From Cristatella mucedo (lineage: Eukaryota > Bryozoa > Phylactolaemata > Cristatellidae): 64,000 nt of DNA. Each line of letters starts with the position of its first letter. The first letter of the stretch is position 1. The position numbers and the translations under genes were made by a program. The notes under the pieces were generated by a model, which had not been told where the DNA came from, ran no database searches, and was given only the letters and a program-made list of their open reading frames with translations. Of this stretch, positions 34,641-44,135 are shown piece by piece. The stretch lies in contig WPIO01000035.1 in the NCBI GenBank assembly GCA_009760855.2, positions 2,162,001 to 2,226,000 of the forward strand, in the 5' to 3' direction.

Positions 34641-34955
34641 AATGCTTAGTAATTGAATTGCCGCGACTGTTTTCCACTTCACTACTGCTCGTTGCAGTTC
34701 AAACTGTTGCCCATGTATTTTTTAGAACTGATGTTGGGTGCCTTTATGAATAGAAGGGCATGGCAGGGTTGGGGTGATAAATGTCTACCCCTGTAATTGC
34801 TGAGCGTCAGTTGTGACTTTTGTTTGTTTGTTCGTCTGGCGACGCCCACTCCAGGGGCCAGCAGAGTGGGCGTGGTTTCTACTGACCTAGTGTGCCTTCT
34901 TGACCTCCTGAAATGGCCGAGTAGTCCGCAACCTTTGCCGACCTCTGGCCTAACC

Positions 34956-35239
34956 AAAAGAGACCTAATCAACTCGATGTAACCAATATAAAAGTTGTTT
35001 TCAAATTCAAATAGACTGTGTAATCTCTCTCTGTATTTATTACAATTGACGCGTCAGCTATTCGTGCCCAGCTTTAGTCACATTAAAACGGCGTTTACAA
35101 GTACCTTAATACGGGAAAGCTAACAAACGTACCTTAAGTATGGACAGGCATAAAAAGTTTTCCTCCTACCGAGCTCGCTTAAAAGCTTGCAATATAAAGC
35201 AAGCTTATCACAGCAATAGCTAAATAATGTGACGACGGC
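34956..35239. other. Unassigned sequence between the hAT-like copies
   Basis: AT-rich, no feature seen. Confidence 0.4.
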
Positions 35240-35410
35240 GTGTATGACCCTATGCATGTTTGCCCTAATCATGTTATTCATCTTGTTTATCAAGCATGAT
35301 ATTACTCACCATTCAATCGAGTTTCCCTTTGCAGCAAATGTAAAGTGCCCAGGAAGAGATAGAGTTCTCTGAGGGCGCTTTATCAAGTGCATAATTATTA
35401 TTTTAATATT
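35240..35410 (+). mobile_element. LINE-A 3' end, plus strand
   Basis: TATCAAGCATGATATTACTC, CACCATTCAATCGAGTTTCC, CTTTGCAGCAAATGTAAAGT, then AGAGTTCTCTGAGGGCGCTT, TATCAAGTGCATAATTATTA. A clear LINE-A 3' UTR and (ATT)n-type tail; 5'-truncated. Confidence 0.82.
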
Positions 35411-35689
35411 TTCAAAGAACGTACTATAATAGATAGCTCATTACAGTAAAACATACAGCACGGAGTGTAGAGGTCGATTGAATGTAGCCCTGGTTTTGCC
35501 GATGAGCTAAGGTGTTTCTATTTGACAACTGAAGTCACGGGCACAATACCTGCGGCATTTTTAGTGTCTGGGTGAAGATGAAGTTTTCTTGCGGTGCTAT
35601 ACAAAATCATTTGCATATATAAATACATATATAATGGTTAAAACGGCCTGCTATACAGTGCTAATGAATTACCTTAATGGTTATGAACC

Positions 35690-35795
35690 CTCGTACGTGA
35701 AGTAATAAAGTAATGCCTGTTCCGGGTCTCGAACCCATGTCATCAATTTTATTAGTCTGTGCACTGAAGTTTTTGGTGCAGTAGCCGACCAAACT
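35690..35795 (-). mobile_element. tRNA-derived SINE head, minus strand
   Basis: Read on the minus strand it has an A-box-like TTAGTTTGGTCGGCTA and a B-box (GGGTTCGAGACCC) at tRNA-like spacing, enlarged by an insert. It resembles the SINE-B head. The rest of the SINE is not clear. Confidence 0.45.
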
Positions 35796-36181
35796 AAGCT
35801 AAAAAAACGTGTATGATGAACGACATTGATTCCGGCGGGCATTTCTAGTGGGAGTCTCACTGAGACACGGTGGACGCACGTGGTCTGCAAACGAGACTCG
35901 GCTTTATTCCTCTCAAAGGACAATCGCGAGATGCGAGCTCTGATGAGAGCTCGATGAGAGTTTGATCAATCGAAATATAACCTGCATTAGTGGCCCGATG
36001 TTGAGCTGCTTCAATGGCTTAACTATTGGCGACGGGTGAGGCACGTGCATTAGAATCAGACGCTTCGCTAATTCCAGCAGAAGCCGCAGGCTCAAGCAAC
36101 ATATACACTAACTGATTTAGCAGACTCATTTGTATAGCAACAGAAGTGCCGCAACGGCCATCACCTCAGCTTGCTATATAG
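35796..36181. other. Unassigned sequence
   Basis: No recognised gene. Frames at 35681-35923 and 35913-36095 have no family motif. The last part (TTGTATAGCAACAGAAGTGC, near 36130) resembles the complement of a SINE-A end. Confidence 0.35.
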
Positions 36182-37045
36182 CAGAGGTCGGCAAAGGTTG
36201 CGGACTACTCGGCCATTTCAGGAGGTCAAGAAGGCACACTAGGTCAGTAGAAACCACGCCCTCTCAGCTGGTACCTGGAGTGGGCCTCGCCTGACGAACA
36301 AACAAACAAAAGTCACAACTGACGCACAGCAATTACAGGGGTAGACATTTATCACCCCAGCCCTGCTATGCCGTTCTGTTCATACAGGTATCCAACATCA
36401 GTTCTAAAAATATACATGGCAACAGTTTGAACTGCAACGAGCTGTGTTGAAGGGGAAAACAGCCACAGCAATTCAATTACTAAGCATTTGATTGAGCTTC
36501 TTTTGCAGCAAATGCAAAGTGTCTAGAAAGAGATTGTGTTCTCTCCATGGTGCTATATCAAACCGTACGATTGTTATTATAATTGTTAATTAGGCCGGAT
36601 CCACCAATAAAATACTAGGGTAATTTTAGGCCGGACTAGAGTGCGAGTGCTAGCTAGGGCCTATCTGGCATTAAGGCCGGATTTTGCCAACCTTTACGTT
36701 AACACATTCTGGCGAAAATTCGTCACGGCTAAGGGCTGTCGCCCCTAGCCATGCGAAAAGCAAAGTCGCAGTTCTAAAATCATACTGCCATACGCGTGAA
36801 GGCAAATTAAGCTCAATGACAGTTAGCTCTCAATTGAAAGCAAAATTCGGCCGAGAGACTGCTCATGCTTCGAAAACTCGCGTGTTGTGATACTCGTAAG
36901 TCAAAGTACCTCTATCGTGAAGGGGAAGAATACCGGACAACTCAATTAGGCCGGATCTATGTATAAATAACTAGGGCCCCCTAGGCCAGACTGGAGCACT
37001 TGCTAGGCCGGACCTGGCCTAAAGGCCGGAGTCTGCCGACTTCTG
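36182..37045 (+). mobile_element. hAT-like non-autonomous DNA transposon, copy 2
   Basis: Inverted relative to copy 1 and alike along its whole length, with only scattered differences by eye. It begins CAGAGGTCGGCAAAGG and ends with the complement of CAGAAGTCGGCAGA. The flanks (CTATATAG and CTATGGGC) agree in their first four bases only, so its target duplication is decayed or it was moved by another route. It carries the same LINE-A-like insert (36480-36585) and the shortened open frame (36684-36890). Confidence 0.85.
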
Positions 37046-37669
37046 CTATGGGCAGTAAAAGTATTGCCAGCTGTTTGACTAGAACCATAATCTGGGTCGT
37101 AAGATGCTAGCACAACAACCCTGGTTTAACAAGCATTACTTGCGTGACCGGATTAGCACTTTGGAAACGGATGTTCACTGTAGTTACTGGGCTCTATTTT
37201 TCCCAGCACTTCCAGTTCTGTAGGTCTAGAGTGCAATTAGTCTACAGGTCTGAGTTTATGGGCATGCTGCACTCTTGTGCCTTTACTCCTGCATCAGAGC
37301 GAATGGTTAAATGACAACAATATGTCCGGGATATGAGGCTCTGACAAGGTTCCAATCTTACTTATCCGATCGTTTTCAATCAGCTCGTGATGTTTTCATG
37401 TCTCATTCAGCAGAAAAGTCACCTGTGGAGCTCGAGCTGTCCTTTCTAAGTTAGGTACTTCTCTCCATTCATACTGAGCCTGTCCATCAAGCGATGGGTT
37501 GATCTGCTGAAAGATGCAGCACGCCCTTCCCATTGCGACGTCATCCCCTGTTGATTAAAGGCCGTTGAACAGGAGGCTTTCGGCACTGGTCGCACCTGAA
37601 CAAACATTGTCACTTCTATGTTCATTATCAATCGGACTGCAGTATCGACATGGTGGCATCAGGGTACTC
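37046..37669. other. Unassigned sequence
   Basis: No recognised gene. It could hold the 5' LTR or leader of the gypsy element downstream, but no LTR pair was seen. Confidence 0.3.
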
Positions 37670-37800
37670 GACGATCCGCTCACCATTCGATCGTTCTTCC
37701 TTCGAAACAAATGTAAAGTGCCAAGAAAAAGATTAATTTTTCTGAGGGCACTAGGTCAAATGCACCATGAATAGTATTATCATTATTATTATTACCGCTC
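37670..37800 (+). mobile_element. LINE-A 3' end, plus strand
   Basis: CACCATTCGATCGTTCTTCC, CAAATGTAAAGTGCCAAGAA, AAAGATTAATTTTTCTGAGG, GCACTAGGTCAAATGCACCA and an (ATT)n tail. Confidence 0.78.
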
Positions 37801-37862
37801 CTTACTGATATTAAGAGGGGATCATTTCGTCTTCTTTCATAGAATATGGACATTCTAGGGTT

Positions 37863-38240
37863 TTGGTATATGAGGATAGAAACCGCATGACTGAAGGTGG
37901 TTTTCGGCTACCGCCACTGATAGATGTCCCAGATCATGAATTCGGCAGCAATTTTGTGAAATGGAAACTCCGAGAAGTGAGCTACATGCTCTCAAATGGT
38001 GCGGCGAAGAATCCAGCGGCCACGAGCATGGATATTGTTCGTCAGTGCTCTGGCATGGCTTTACTGGACCCATGGAGATAGTGTAGGTACAATAATGAGT
38101 CCGACAGCATTAGTTTGAACAAGGTTCTGGAAAAGATTGAAGCTTAATGCACTCTTAGGAAAAGCAAGGTACTGCATACAGTTACCAGTTTTGGAATATT
38201 TAGAAGGCAGGGCAATTTGACTCGTTTCTATCGAGGCAAA
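37863..38240 (+). pseudogene. Ty3/gypsy gag relic
   Basis: The frame 37863-38081 encodes GGFRLPPLIDVPDHEF, NFVKWKLREVSYML, ATSMDIVRQCSGMALLDPW. After a stop, ISLNKVLEKIEA and CTLRKS follow near 38120-38160. In gypsy gags this order is PPxLD..., W.KWK..F..Y, ...LL.C.G.....W, then a K.....EK.E.YC.PRKN motif. The match is in order and spacing but low in identity, with at least two breaks. It is probably the 5' coding part of the element whose pol lies at 39420-42640. Confidence 0.5.
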
Positions 38241-39242
38241 GCTTGTTGTGTGGGCCGGCTGCCTCTGCTGTTGTGATTAGTGCAGCACACGGTCACTTAT
38301 GTAGGCCTAACCTGCGGCCAATGGTTACGCGTTTGACAAAGCAAAACCTACTCCTCACCTGTGGCCAATAGTTAAGCCATCGACGAAACCCAGCGTCAGG
38401 CCGCCAATAACGTAGCTTATATTTCCTGACGTAGCTGCTGTGATTCATCGAGCTCTCATGTATGCATGCGTTGAGAGAAATATAGATTGAGTCTCGTTTA
38501 CCTCTCACGTCCTCACCGCGTCTCCCTGAGATTCCGTTAAAATTGCCTCCACCGGAGCCATAGAAATACAACCGGTTCACGAGTGAAGTGTGCAATTTAA
38601 CTGACCTGGATCGCGTAATCGGTGACAAGGTGATTTTCAGGATAGAGTTGCAAGAACTGGTTTTTTCATGAAAAGGCTATAACCACTGCAGGTGGCAACT
38701 GATAATTACTGCTTGTTAGCAACCACTCGAAAATCGGCATGAAATGACCAGTCAGACTTCGAGAGTTTAGAGCCCTACCAACCAAATTGACATGGTTGCT
38801 GCACAGCCGAAGCGTTAATAGCAGTTTTCTCGCTACAATCGCTGACAGCTAGGAAACTTGGTTGTTTCTACGCGTGGACCAAGTAGCTAAATTGTGGAAA
38901 TTGTGGTCGGACACAGAGAGCATCGAGAACCGATTTCCCGGCTCCATGAGGCCTCTGAAGCAATTGCAATGGACTCGGCCATTTTAGTTGGCAGTGCCAG
39001 GCTAGATTGCACTGTGTACATGGCGGCGAAGGCTCTATAGCAGATGATGGAAACGCGATGGAAAAGTGTGTGGTAGAAGCCAGTGATCGGAACACATACA
39101 ATTATAGCTCTGACGGTTGTCAACAATACAAACCTATTCTTCTAGGTAGATACCAGTGCGACGTCTACACGATTAATCAACGGATTTTCCGGACACGTCA
39201 GATTTTGCAAATGTCCGCACACCTTAAAATAAATAAATAAAT
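38241..39242. other. Unassigned, CpG-richer sequence
   Basis: Moderately CpG-rich with several splice-donor-like sites on the minus strand: 38516 after a 15-codon frame starting MAPVEAILTESQ, and 38355 after CTATTGGCCACAG. ATTGGCC(A/G)CAGGT occurs twice, near 38314 and 38358. A host promoter or first exon on the minus strand is possible, but no consistent gene model could be built. Confidence 0.3.
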
Positions 39243-39412
39243 ACTAGCTGATTAGACAGCCTCTTTTTGTATAGCGACAGAAGAGCCTTCAAGGCTATCA
39301 CCACCGCTTGCAGTAGCGATTAAGGATCGCCCACTGCAGGATTCGAACCCACGACCTCGGGGCCGAGATCGTGAAAAGCAACCGCCTTACCTAATGAGCC
39401 ATTACGGCACAC
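39243..39412 (-). mobile_element. SINE-A, minus strand
   Basis: A clean complement: CTAGCTGATTAGACAGCCTC, TTTTTGTATAGCGACAGAAG, AGCCTTCAAGGCTATCACCA, the B-box complement GGATTCGAACCC, and the head complement GCAACCGCCTTACC. Confidence 0.88.
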
Positions 39413-39419
39413 CTTACAT

Positions 39420-39764
39420 CTATGGACGGCTGTACCGTTTTTCCAGTCGAGACGGCTGACCTTGCCGTGACAAATCCGACTGCAAGTACCGTGACCGTCA
39501 TCTCGTAGCCGACGGCCATTCAAGCAATGGGACAAAAAACCGTGCACCTTGACCTCTTTATTGCTCAACTAGAGAGGATGGCAGAGAACGACCTCAGTGA
39601 CCTGGGTGTCATCAGATTGTACACTGATCCTACGTTGCCAAAGTCCTACTATGCTGCCGAATAAAATTTGCACAGCAAGTCGCAATCGAGCGAGAACAGC
39701 AAACGTTGGTAAGAAGATCCACCCTCGTACGGGTGAAGGAGTCCTAAGAATAAGTCAGCCAGAT
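39420..39764 (+). pseudogene. Ty3/gypsy pol relic, start of reverse transcriptase
   Basis: Shifting frames give AQLERMAEND and LGVIRLYTDPT near 39550-39635, matching the gypsy stretch L..ELDRM...GVI.PV.EPT that precedes RT motif 1. The last 120 bases before LINE-A do not align. Broken by stops and frameshifts. Confidence 0.45.
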
Positions 39765-40942
39765 AATAATAATAATAATAATAATATTGCACTTGATAAA
39801 GCGCCCTCAGAGAACTTAATCTCTTTCTAGGCGCTTTACATTTGCTGCAAAGTGATACGCAATAGAATAGTAAGTAAAATCATGCTTGAAAAACAAACAA
39901 AATGAATAACATGGTTAGGGGTTACATGCACTGGGTCAGCATGCAAATGTGGTTAGTGGCAGCATGCACAGTGTCAGCACGCATAAGCACATCGAGGACG
40001 AATCACAAGGACCCACTAAATGCTGTCCTAAATAGGTGTGTTTTTAAGTTTCTTTTAAATGTGGTCAGGTCAGGGGATGTTCTGATGCAGGTCGGGAGGG
40101 AGTTCCAGGCTGTGGGAGCATACGAGCTAAATGCACGGTCTCCAAAGGATTTAAGGTTTGTACGAGGTATTTCTAGACTGTTGGATTCCGAAAAGCGAGT
40201 GGTACGATGCTTTGCCTGATGGGGTAGTATATCTGAAAGATAGGCTGGAGCCATAGAATGAAGAGACCTAAAAGTGAGCGACAAAACCTTGAAGTCAATC
40301 CGTTGCTTGACTGGTAACCAGTGCAGGTCGGCGAGAAGTGGAGTAATGTGTGGCAACTGCGACGCTCACGACAGACAAGCCTAGCTGCAGAGTTTTGCAC
40401 CAGCTGCAATCGCCTGATCGCACATGCTGGTAGGCCAGTAAACAGTGAGTTGCAGAAGTCGAGACGAGATGTCACGAATGCATGGACCAACTTGGACGTG
40501 GTATCCTTATCTAAACTAGCCCTAATTTTAGCAATGTTATGAAGCTGAAAATAGGCTGATTTGACTGTGGAGCTGATGTGGTCGTCTAACGAGAGGTCGC
40601 TTTGGAATATGACACCTAGATTTCGAGCTGATTCAACTGGGAATATGCTGGCAGAGCCAATTTTGAAAGTCAGCCTTTCCAATTTCTGAATAACACTAGG
40701 TTTGCCCATAACTAGTAAGTTAGTTTTATCATCGTTTATTTTTAGAAAATTTGCTGCCATCCATGATCGGATATCATCAATGCATGCAGCAAGTGAGTTG
40801 AGAGAATGTGAGGTGCTCGAAGGCTGGGAGGGATCAAAACAAAGGTACAACTGAGTGTCATCCGCATAGAAGTGAAAGCCTAGATTGTGCTTGGCAATCA
40901 CATCAGCGAGAGGGAGAGTATAAACGGTGAAAAGGACCAGAT
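39765..40942 (-). mobile_element. LINE-A copy inserted in gypsy pol
   Basis: It begins with (ATA)n and runs through the 3' UTR and pol C-terminus into the RT, with minus frames 41009-40173 and 40356-40003. Residues include HFYADDTQLYLCFDPSQPSS, LLVMGKPSVIQKLERL and GDRAFSSYAPTAWNSLP. It stops abruptly at about 40942, where gypsy RT sequence begins, so it is 5'-truncated. A frameshift near 40350 is its main break, so it is fairly young. Confidence 0.92.
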
Positions 40943-41262
40943 GGCCGTCGTTCAGAAACCCAATAGCGAACCGAGGGTCTGCATTGGCGATCCTCTGATG
41001 ATCGGCCACTAAATGATGCTCTCACACGACGGCGTTATCAGATAAATATATTAGACGACGTGCAGCCCAATATACGGATATTGAGCTAGGTCGACATCAA
41101 AAGGCCTCTTGGCAAGTACGATTAGACGACGAATCAAGCAAGCAGATCGCAATGATCACACACACGCTGGAAGATTTCGTTGTGCAAGTCTGCCTTTTGG
41201 TATAAAGGTGAGCAGTACGATCTTTTGAATGGGCCTGCATGAAACAATCGGGTGGTCTGATT
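40943..41262 (+). pseudogene. Ty3/gypsy reverse transcriptase relic, motifs 1-4
   Basis: Plus-strand frames read QMAVVQKPNSEPRVCI (gypsy form VSQMAVV.KPNGKLRVCIDP), then RRRYQINILDDVQPNIR (family Y.LP.LDDV.P), then FRCASLPFGIKVSS (family RYR...LPFGI). The order and spacing are those of gypsy RT, with stops and shifts between. The first block starts right where the LINE-A copy ends, so LINE-A interrupts RT. Confidence 0.75.
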
Positions 41263-41370
41263 AATAAGAACAATAATAATAACAATGCATGCATACAGTA
41301 CCATCGGAGAACTTAATCTCTTTCTAGGCACTTTACATATGCTGCAAAGGAAGCATGACCAAATGGTGAA
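41263..41370 (-). mobile_element. LINE-A 3' fragment inside gypsy RT
   Basis: AATAATAATAACAATGCATG, TACCATCGGAGAACTTAATC, TCTTTCTAGGCACTTTACAT, ATGCTGCAAAGGAAGCATGA: the complement of the LINE-A 3' end, about 105 bases, inserted just upstream of the RT catalytic motif. Confidence 0.8.
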
Positions 41371-42004
41371 TGGAGTTGTCTGTGTTACTGATGACATCCT
41401 GGTGTCGGGATTTGGTGACACGAAGCAGGAGGCTAAACAAGACCACGATACAAACTTGGCAGCACTGGAAAAACATTGCCTCGAGCGACACATTTAACTG
41501 AACAGTGCCGAGGTGGCTTTCAAGCAAGATTGAGTGACCTCCACGGGACACATACTATCTAAGAATGACGTATCAGCAGACTCGGAGTGAGTGGGGCGCC
41601 TCCTCCCACTGGTGCTGCAGCCCTTCTAAGGTTCAATGGTAATTTACTATACCTAGCTCGTTTTGTATAGGAAATATCCTCAGACCTGACATTACTACCG
41701 GTGCTAACCAAGAAGGATGCCGAATAATCATGTGACCCGAAATGCCAGCATCCATGTAAGCAGTTCAAAGAAAAGCTTGTAGTGGTGCCTGCCCTTGCAT
41801 ACTTCGAACTGACTTAAAGTCTGATCCAGCAGGCTGACATTAGCCAGACGGGCGTTGGTACTTTTCCTCGACAAGACGGCGGGCCTGTAGAAAAGTATGC
41901 CTTACGAGCACTTACGTAAGCCGAGTAGAACTTGGAACTGCTGGCAGCTGTATAGGGATTAGAGCGATTCGATCAGTAGACCTTTGGTAGAGATATAATC
42001 GTTG
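41371..42004 (+). pseudogene. Ty3/gypsy RT catalytic region and RNase H relic
   Basis: Reads GVVCVTDDILVSGFGDTKQE, DHDTNLAALEKHCLERHI, LNSAEVAFKQ, TSTGHILSKNDVSADSE, then QQADISQTGVG-like fragments near 41830 and LELLAAV, LERFDQ near 41935-41975. In gypsy elements these are the catalytic [YV]xDD strand, the connection (LN..K......V.F.GH.LS..G...DP.K) and the RNase H core (DAS..G.GA, E.LA..). Stops and shifts show it is inactive. Confidence 0.8.
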
Positions 42005-42485
42005 TTGTTGTATCTCCGTCTGTAACTCCACAGAGTCATAAAGACTATGTGGGTGTTTTGTGGAGAGTTTTGTATAGCTCACTCACAGCATAAGCGGCTT
42101 TTCGGTAAGCATTCGGTAGCCAAACAGACTTCGCCTCACGCAACAAAGAGAAAGTGAGAAGCATAGCAGAGTCGGGAGAGCTGTTGAGGTAATGAGTAGC
42201 ATGGAAGTAGCAGCTCAGGACCGCTGAAAAGGGTGAGCTATAGCCGGCAGCAGGGGAGTAGATGCTGTTGCATAAGAATTGTGGAAGCGAGTTCTAAAGT
42301 CTAGGAGCTGCAGAGCTGAAGCTTCTGTCGCCAACTGTCTTTAAGCAGAGGAATGGAACTGCTAATTTATTGTCCATACAACACCTGAGGGCGCGATGAG
42401 GCTGAAACTGGTACAGCAGTTCAGCTAGGTACGAAGGAGCCCAGCCGTGGTGGACACTCACTATCCTTTGACTAGCTAGCATACT
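42005..42485 (-). mobile_element. LINE-B copy inserted in gypsy RNase H
   Basis: Complement of LINE-B: ATCTCCGTCTGTAACTCCAC, AGAGTCATAAAGACTATGTG, AGAGTTTTGTATAGCTCACT, CACGCAACAAAGAGAAAGTG. The minus frame 42482-42294 ends in KTVGDRSFSSAAPRL. Its 3' end faces left with a short TTGTTGTTG start. Gypsy RNase H resumes at 42486. Confidence 0.85.
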
Positions 42486-42640
42486 ACCGAAACGTCTCAG
42501 CCAAGCACCAAAGAAACTACAAGCGCTGATCAGGTGCCTTCAGCGACACGACTTGATCCTGCGATATGTGCTAGGTGAGCAGCTGCACAACGCAGATGCT
42601 CTGAACCGTGAATGTTCCATTGGAAGCTAGGTTTACTTAA
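42486..42640 (+). pseudogene. Ty3/gypsy RNase H C-terminus
   Basis: Reads PKRLSQAPKKLQALIRCLQR and HDLILRYVLGEQLHNADALN, the gypsy block APKRLQ....RLQ.YD....Y.PG......AD.LSR. It continues the frame order broken by the LINE-B copy at 42005. Confidence 0.75.
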
Positions 42641-43954
42641 GGCTTGCTCAAGCTTGCTGTGCCTAGCTGCACTGTCGATATTCGTGACTGTTAGCAGCTA
42701 TTCGATCCATACGACTGTAGGGGAGTATATTTCCACATGCAGTACCAGGACTGTTTTTTCCTACAGATATTACAGCTTTTAGTGAAGTGCTATTGAATCC
42801 AAGTGCTCAGTCGTTGACTTGCTCAGGTGGACATCTCTAATTTTCCTACTCAACGTCAACCACAAACGTCTTTCACCTCGCCCTGCACGCCTGCTTGCTC
42901 CAGCTAGCGAAGAGCATAGTCAGCCATTTGCAGTGTTGCTCGCGTGACCTACCGCGAGTTTTCACAGCAGGTCATAGTACTTCAGCTTGCCTCTGTTTTG
43001 TCTTTGGAAAAGCATCAGTCACACAGTCCTTGCTTGGTGCTTTATTGGCTTTATGCTCTTCATGTCGAAGCTTTTTTGTGTCAGCCCGTCGTGAGATACT
43101 GTCTTCCAACTCCCGATGTGCATCTCTTTCTCTCAGGTACTTCCTGTCAGTGCAGTGAATCGTACTGAAGCTTACCTCTTCGACTTCTATCTCCTCGTGG
43201 ATTAAAAACCCTAATCAATAAAGGAGGTTAGTTGACACTCAGTGTCCGGATTCTTTCCGACCTTCAGCTTACCTAGCCGGTTGCTTTTTATATCTTAATA
43301 TTCAATTCCGATATGACGATGGCCTGGCAGCTTTAAATTAAGGGCATAACACCCTGGAGACCGATCATTTTGCCTGGGAAGAAAACACAGGCCTATGGTG
43401 AACTAGCGCAAATCTCGAGTAGTTGATTCGCAATTGGTGTTTTTATTTTAGCATTCCGTTTCTGGGATTGCCATCGAACGGTTAAATTACGACAGAAACC
43501 TTAGGCTTGAACTGAGAGTGCTAATTAAAGGAGCTGGAGCTGAAATTCTCAATACGGAGGTACTTAGGAAACCTACGAAGCCGGCCGTGCAGCCAATGAA
43601 GCACCAGATAACTAATTGGTAGGAAAATTGTTCACAGCTCAGAGGTCAGTCTTACGCGGGCTTCCCTCGAGCAAAGAAAAAAACACGCAACGTTGTAAGT
43701 TATCGGCATGTATTTACCCTGATTTCATACACAATGGCAACTCAATAAAGTCTATAGAAGAGAAGATGTTCTATGTCATATAAGGTTATCGTTTTAATCA
43801 GTTTCACAAATAAGCCCCTAACGTTATTCTGCCATTGGAACGACGTTCATAGTCCGCTATATATCACGGCGAAATCACCCCAAATTGCTCCTCCGATGGA
43901 GCTCCCGTGCTATCCGTAAATTTCTTAAGCTGAAAATCACCGACTTTCGCATTT
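42641..43954. other. Unassigned sequence after the gypsy relic
   Basis: No integrase motif was recognised. Two overlapping plus frames (42895-43158 and 42944-43168) have no family match. CAATAAAGGAGGTTAGTTGA near 43217 looks like a poly(A) signal within an LTR, but no matching LTR was found. Confidence 0.3.
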
Positions 43955-44135
43955 AGGGTGAGCTTTGATGGCACACTGGGTAAGGCAATTGCTTTTCACG
44001 ACTTCCGTCCCGTGGTGGTGCCCACGAATCCTTCGGTGGGGATCCTTTATTGCCACTGCAAGTGGTGGTGACAGCCGTAAAGGCTTATCTGTCTTTTTAT
44101 AAAAGAGGCTGTTGAATCAGCTAGTGTATTGCATC
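43955..44135 (+). mobile_element. SINE-A
   Basis: GTGAGCTTTGATGGCACACT, GGGTAAGGCAATTGCTTTTC, a damaged B-box, GGATCCTTTATTGCCACTGC, AAGTGGTGGTGACAGCCGTA, AAAGAGGCTGTTGAATCAGC. Confidence 0.85.

Larger units (their letters stand above)
34083..34947 (-). mobile_element. hAT-like non-autonomous DNA transposon, copy 1
   Basis: The ends are inverted repeats: CAGATGTTGGCAAA at left and, read inward from the right, CAGAGGTCGGCAAA. The CAG(A/N)G start is typical of hAT elements. It is flanked on both sides by the perfect 8-base target duplication GCCTAACC (34075-34082 and 34948-34955), the hAT duplication length. At 865 bases it lacks a transposase. Subterminal TCCGGCCTA/TAGGCCGGA motifs recur several times, as transposase-binding repeats do in hAT ends. 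It carries an embedded LINE-A-like 3' fragment (34540-34640) and an 88-codon open frame (34445-34179) of unknown meaning. Called minus because the frame lies on that strand and it is inverted relative to copy 2. Confidence 0.85.

Noticed and set aside
38293-38628. Minus-strand gene start (MAPVEAILTESQGDA exon and a downstream TM-like stretch)
   Set aside because: Candidate exon phases did not match, and short frames with donors are common by chance in this CpG-richer stretch.
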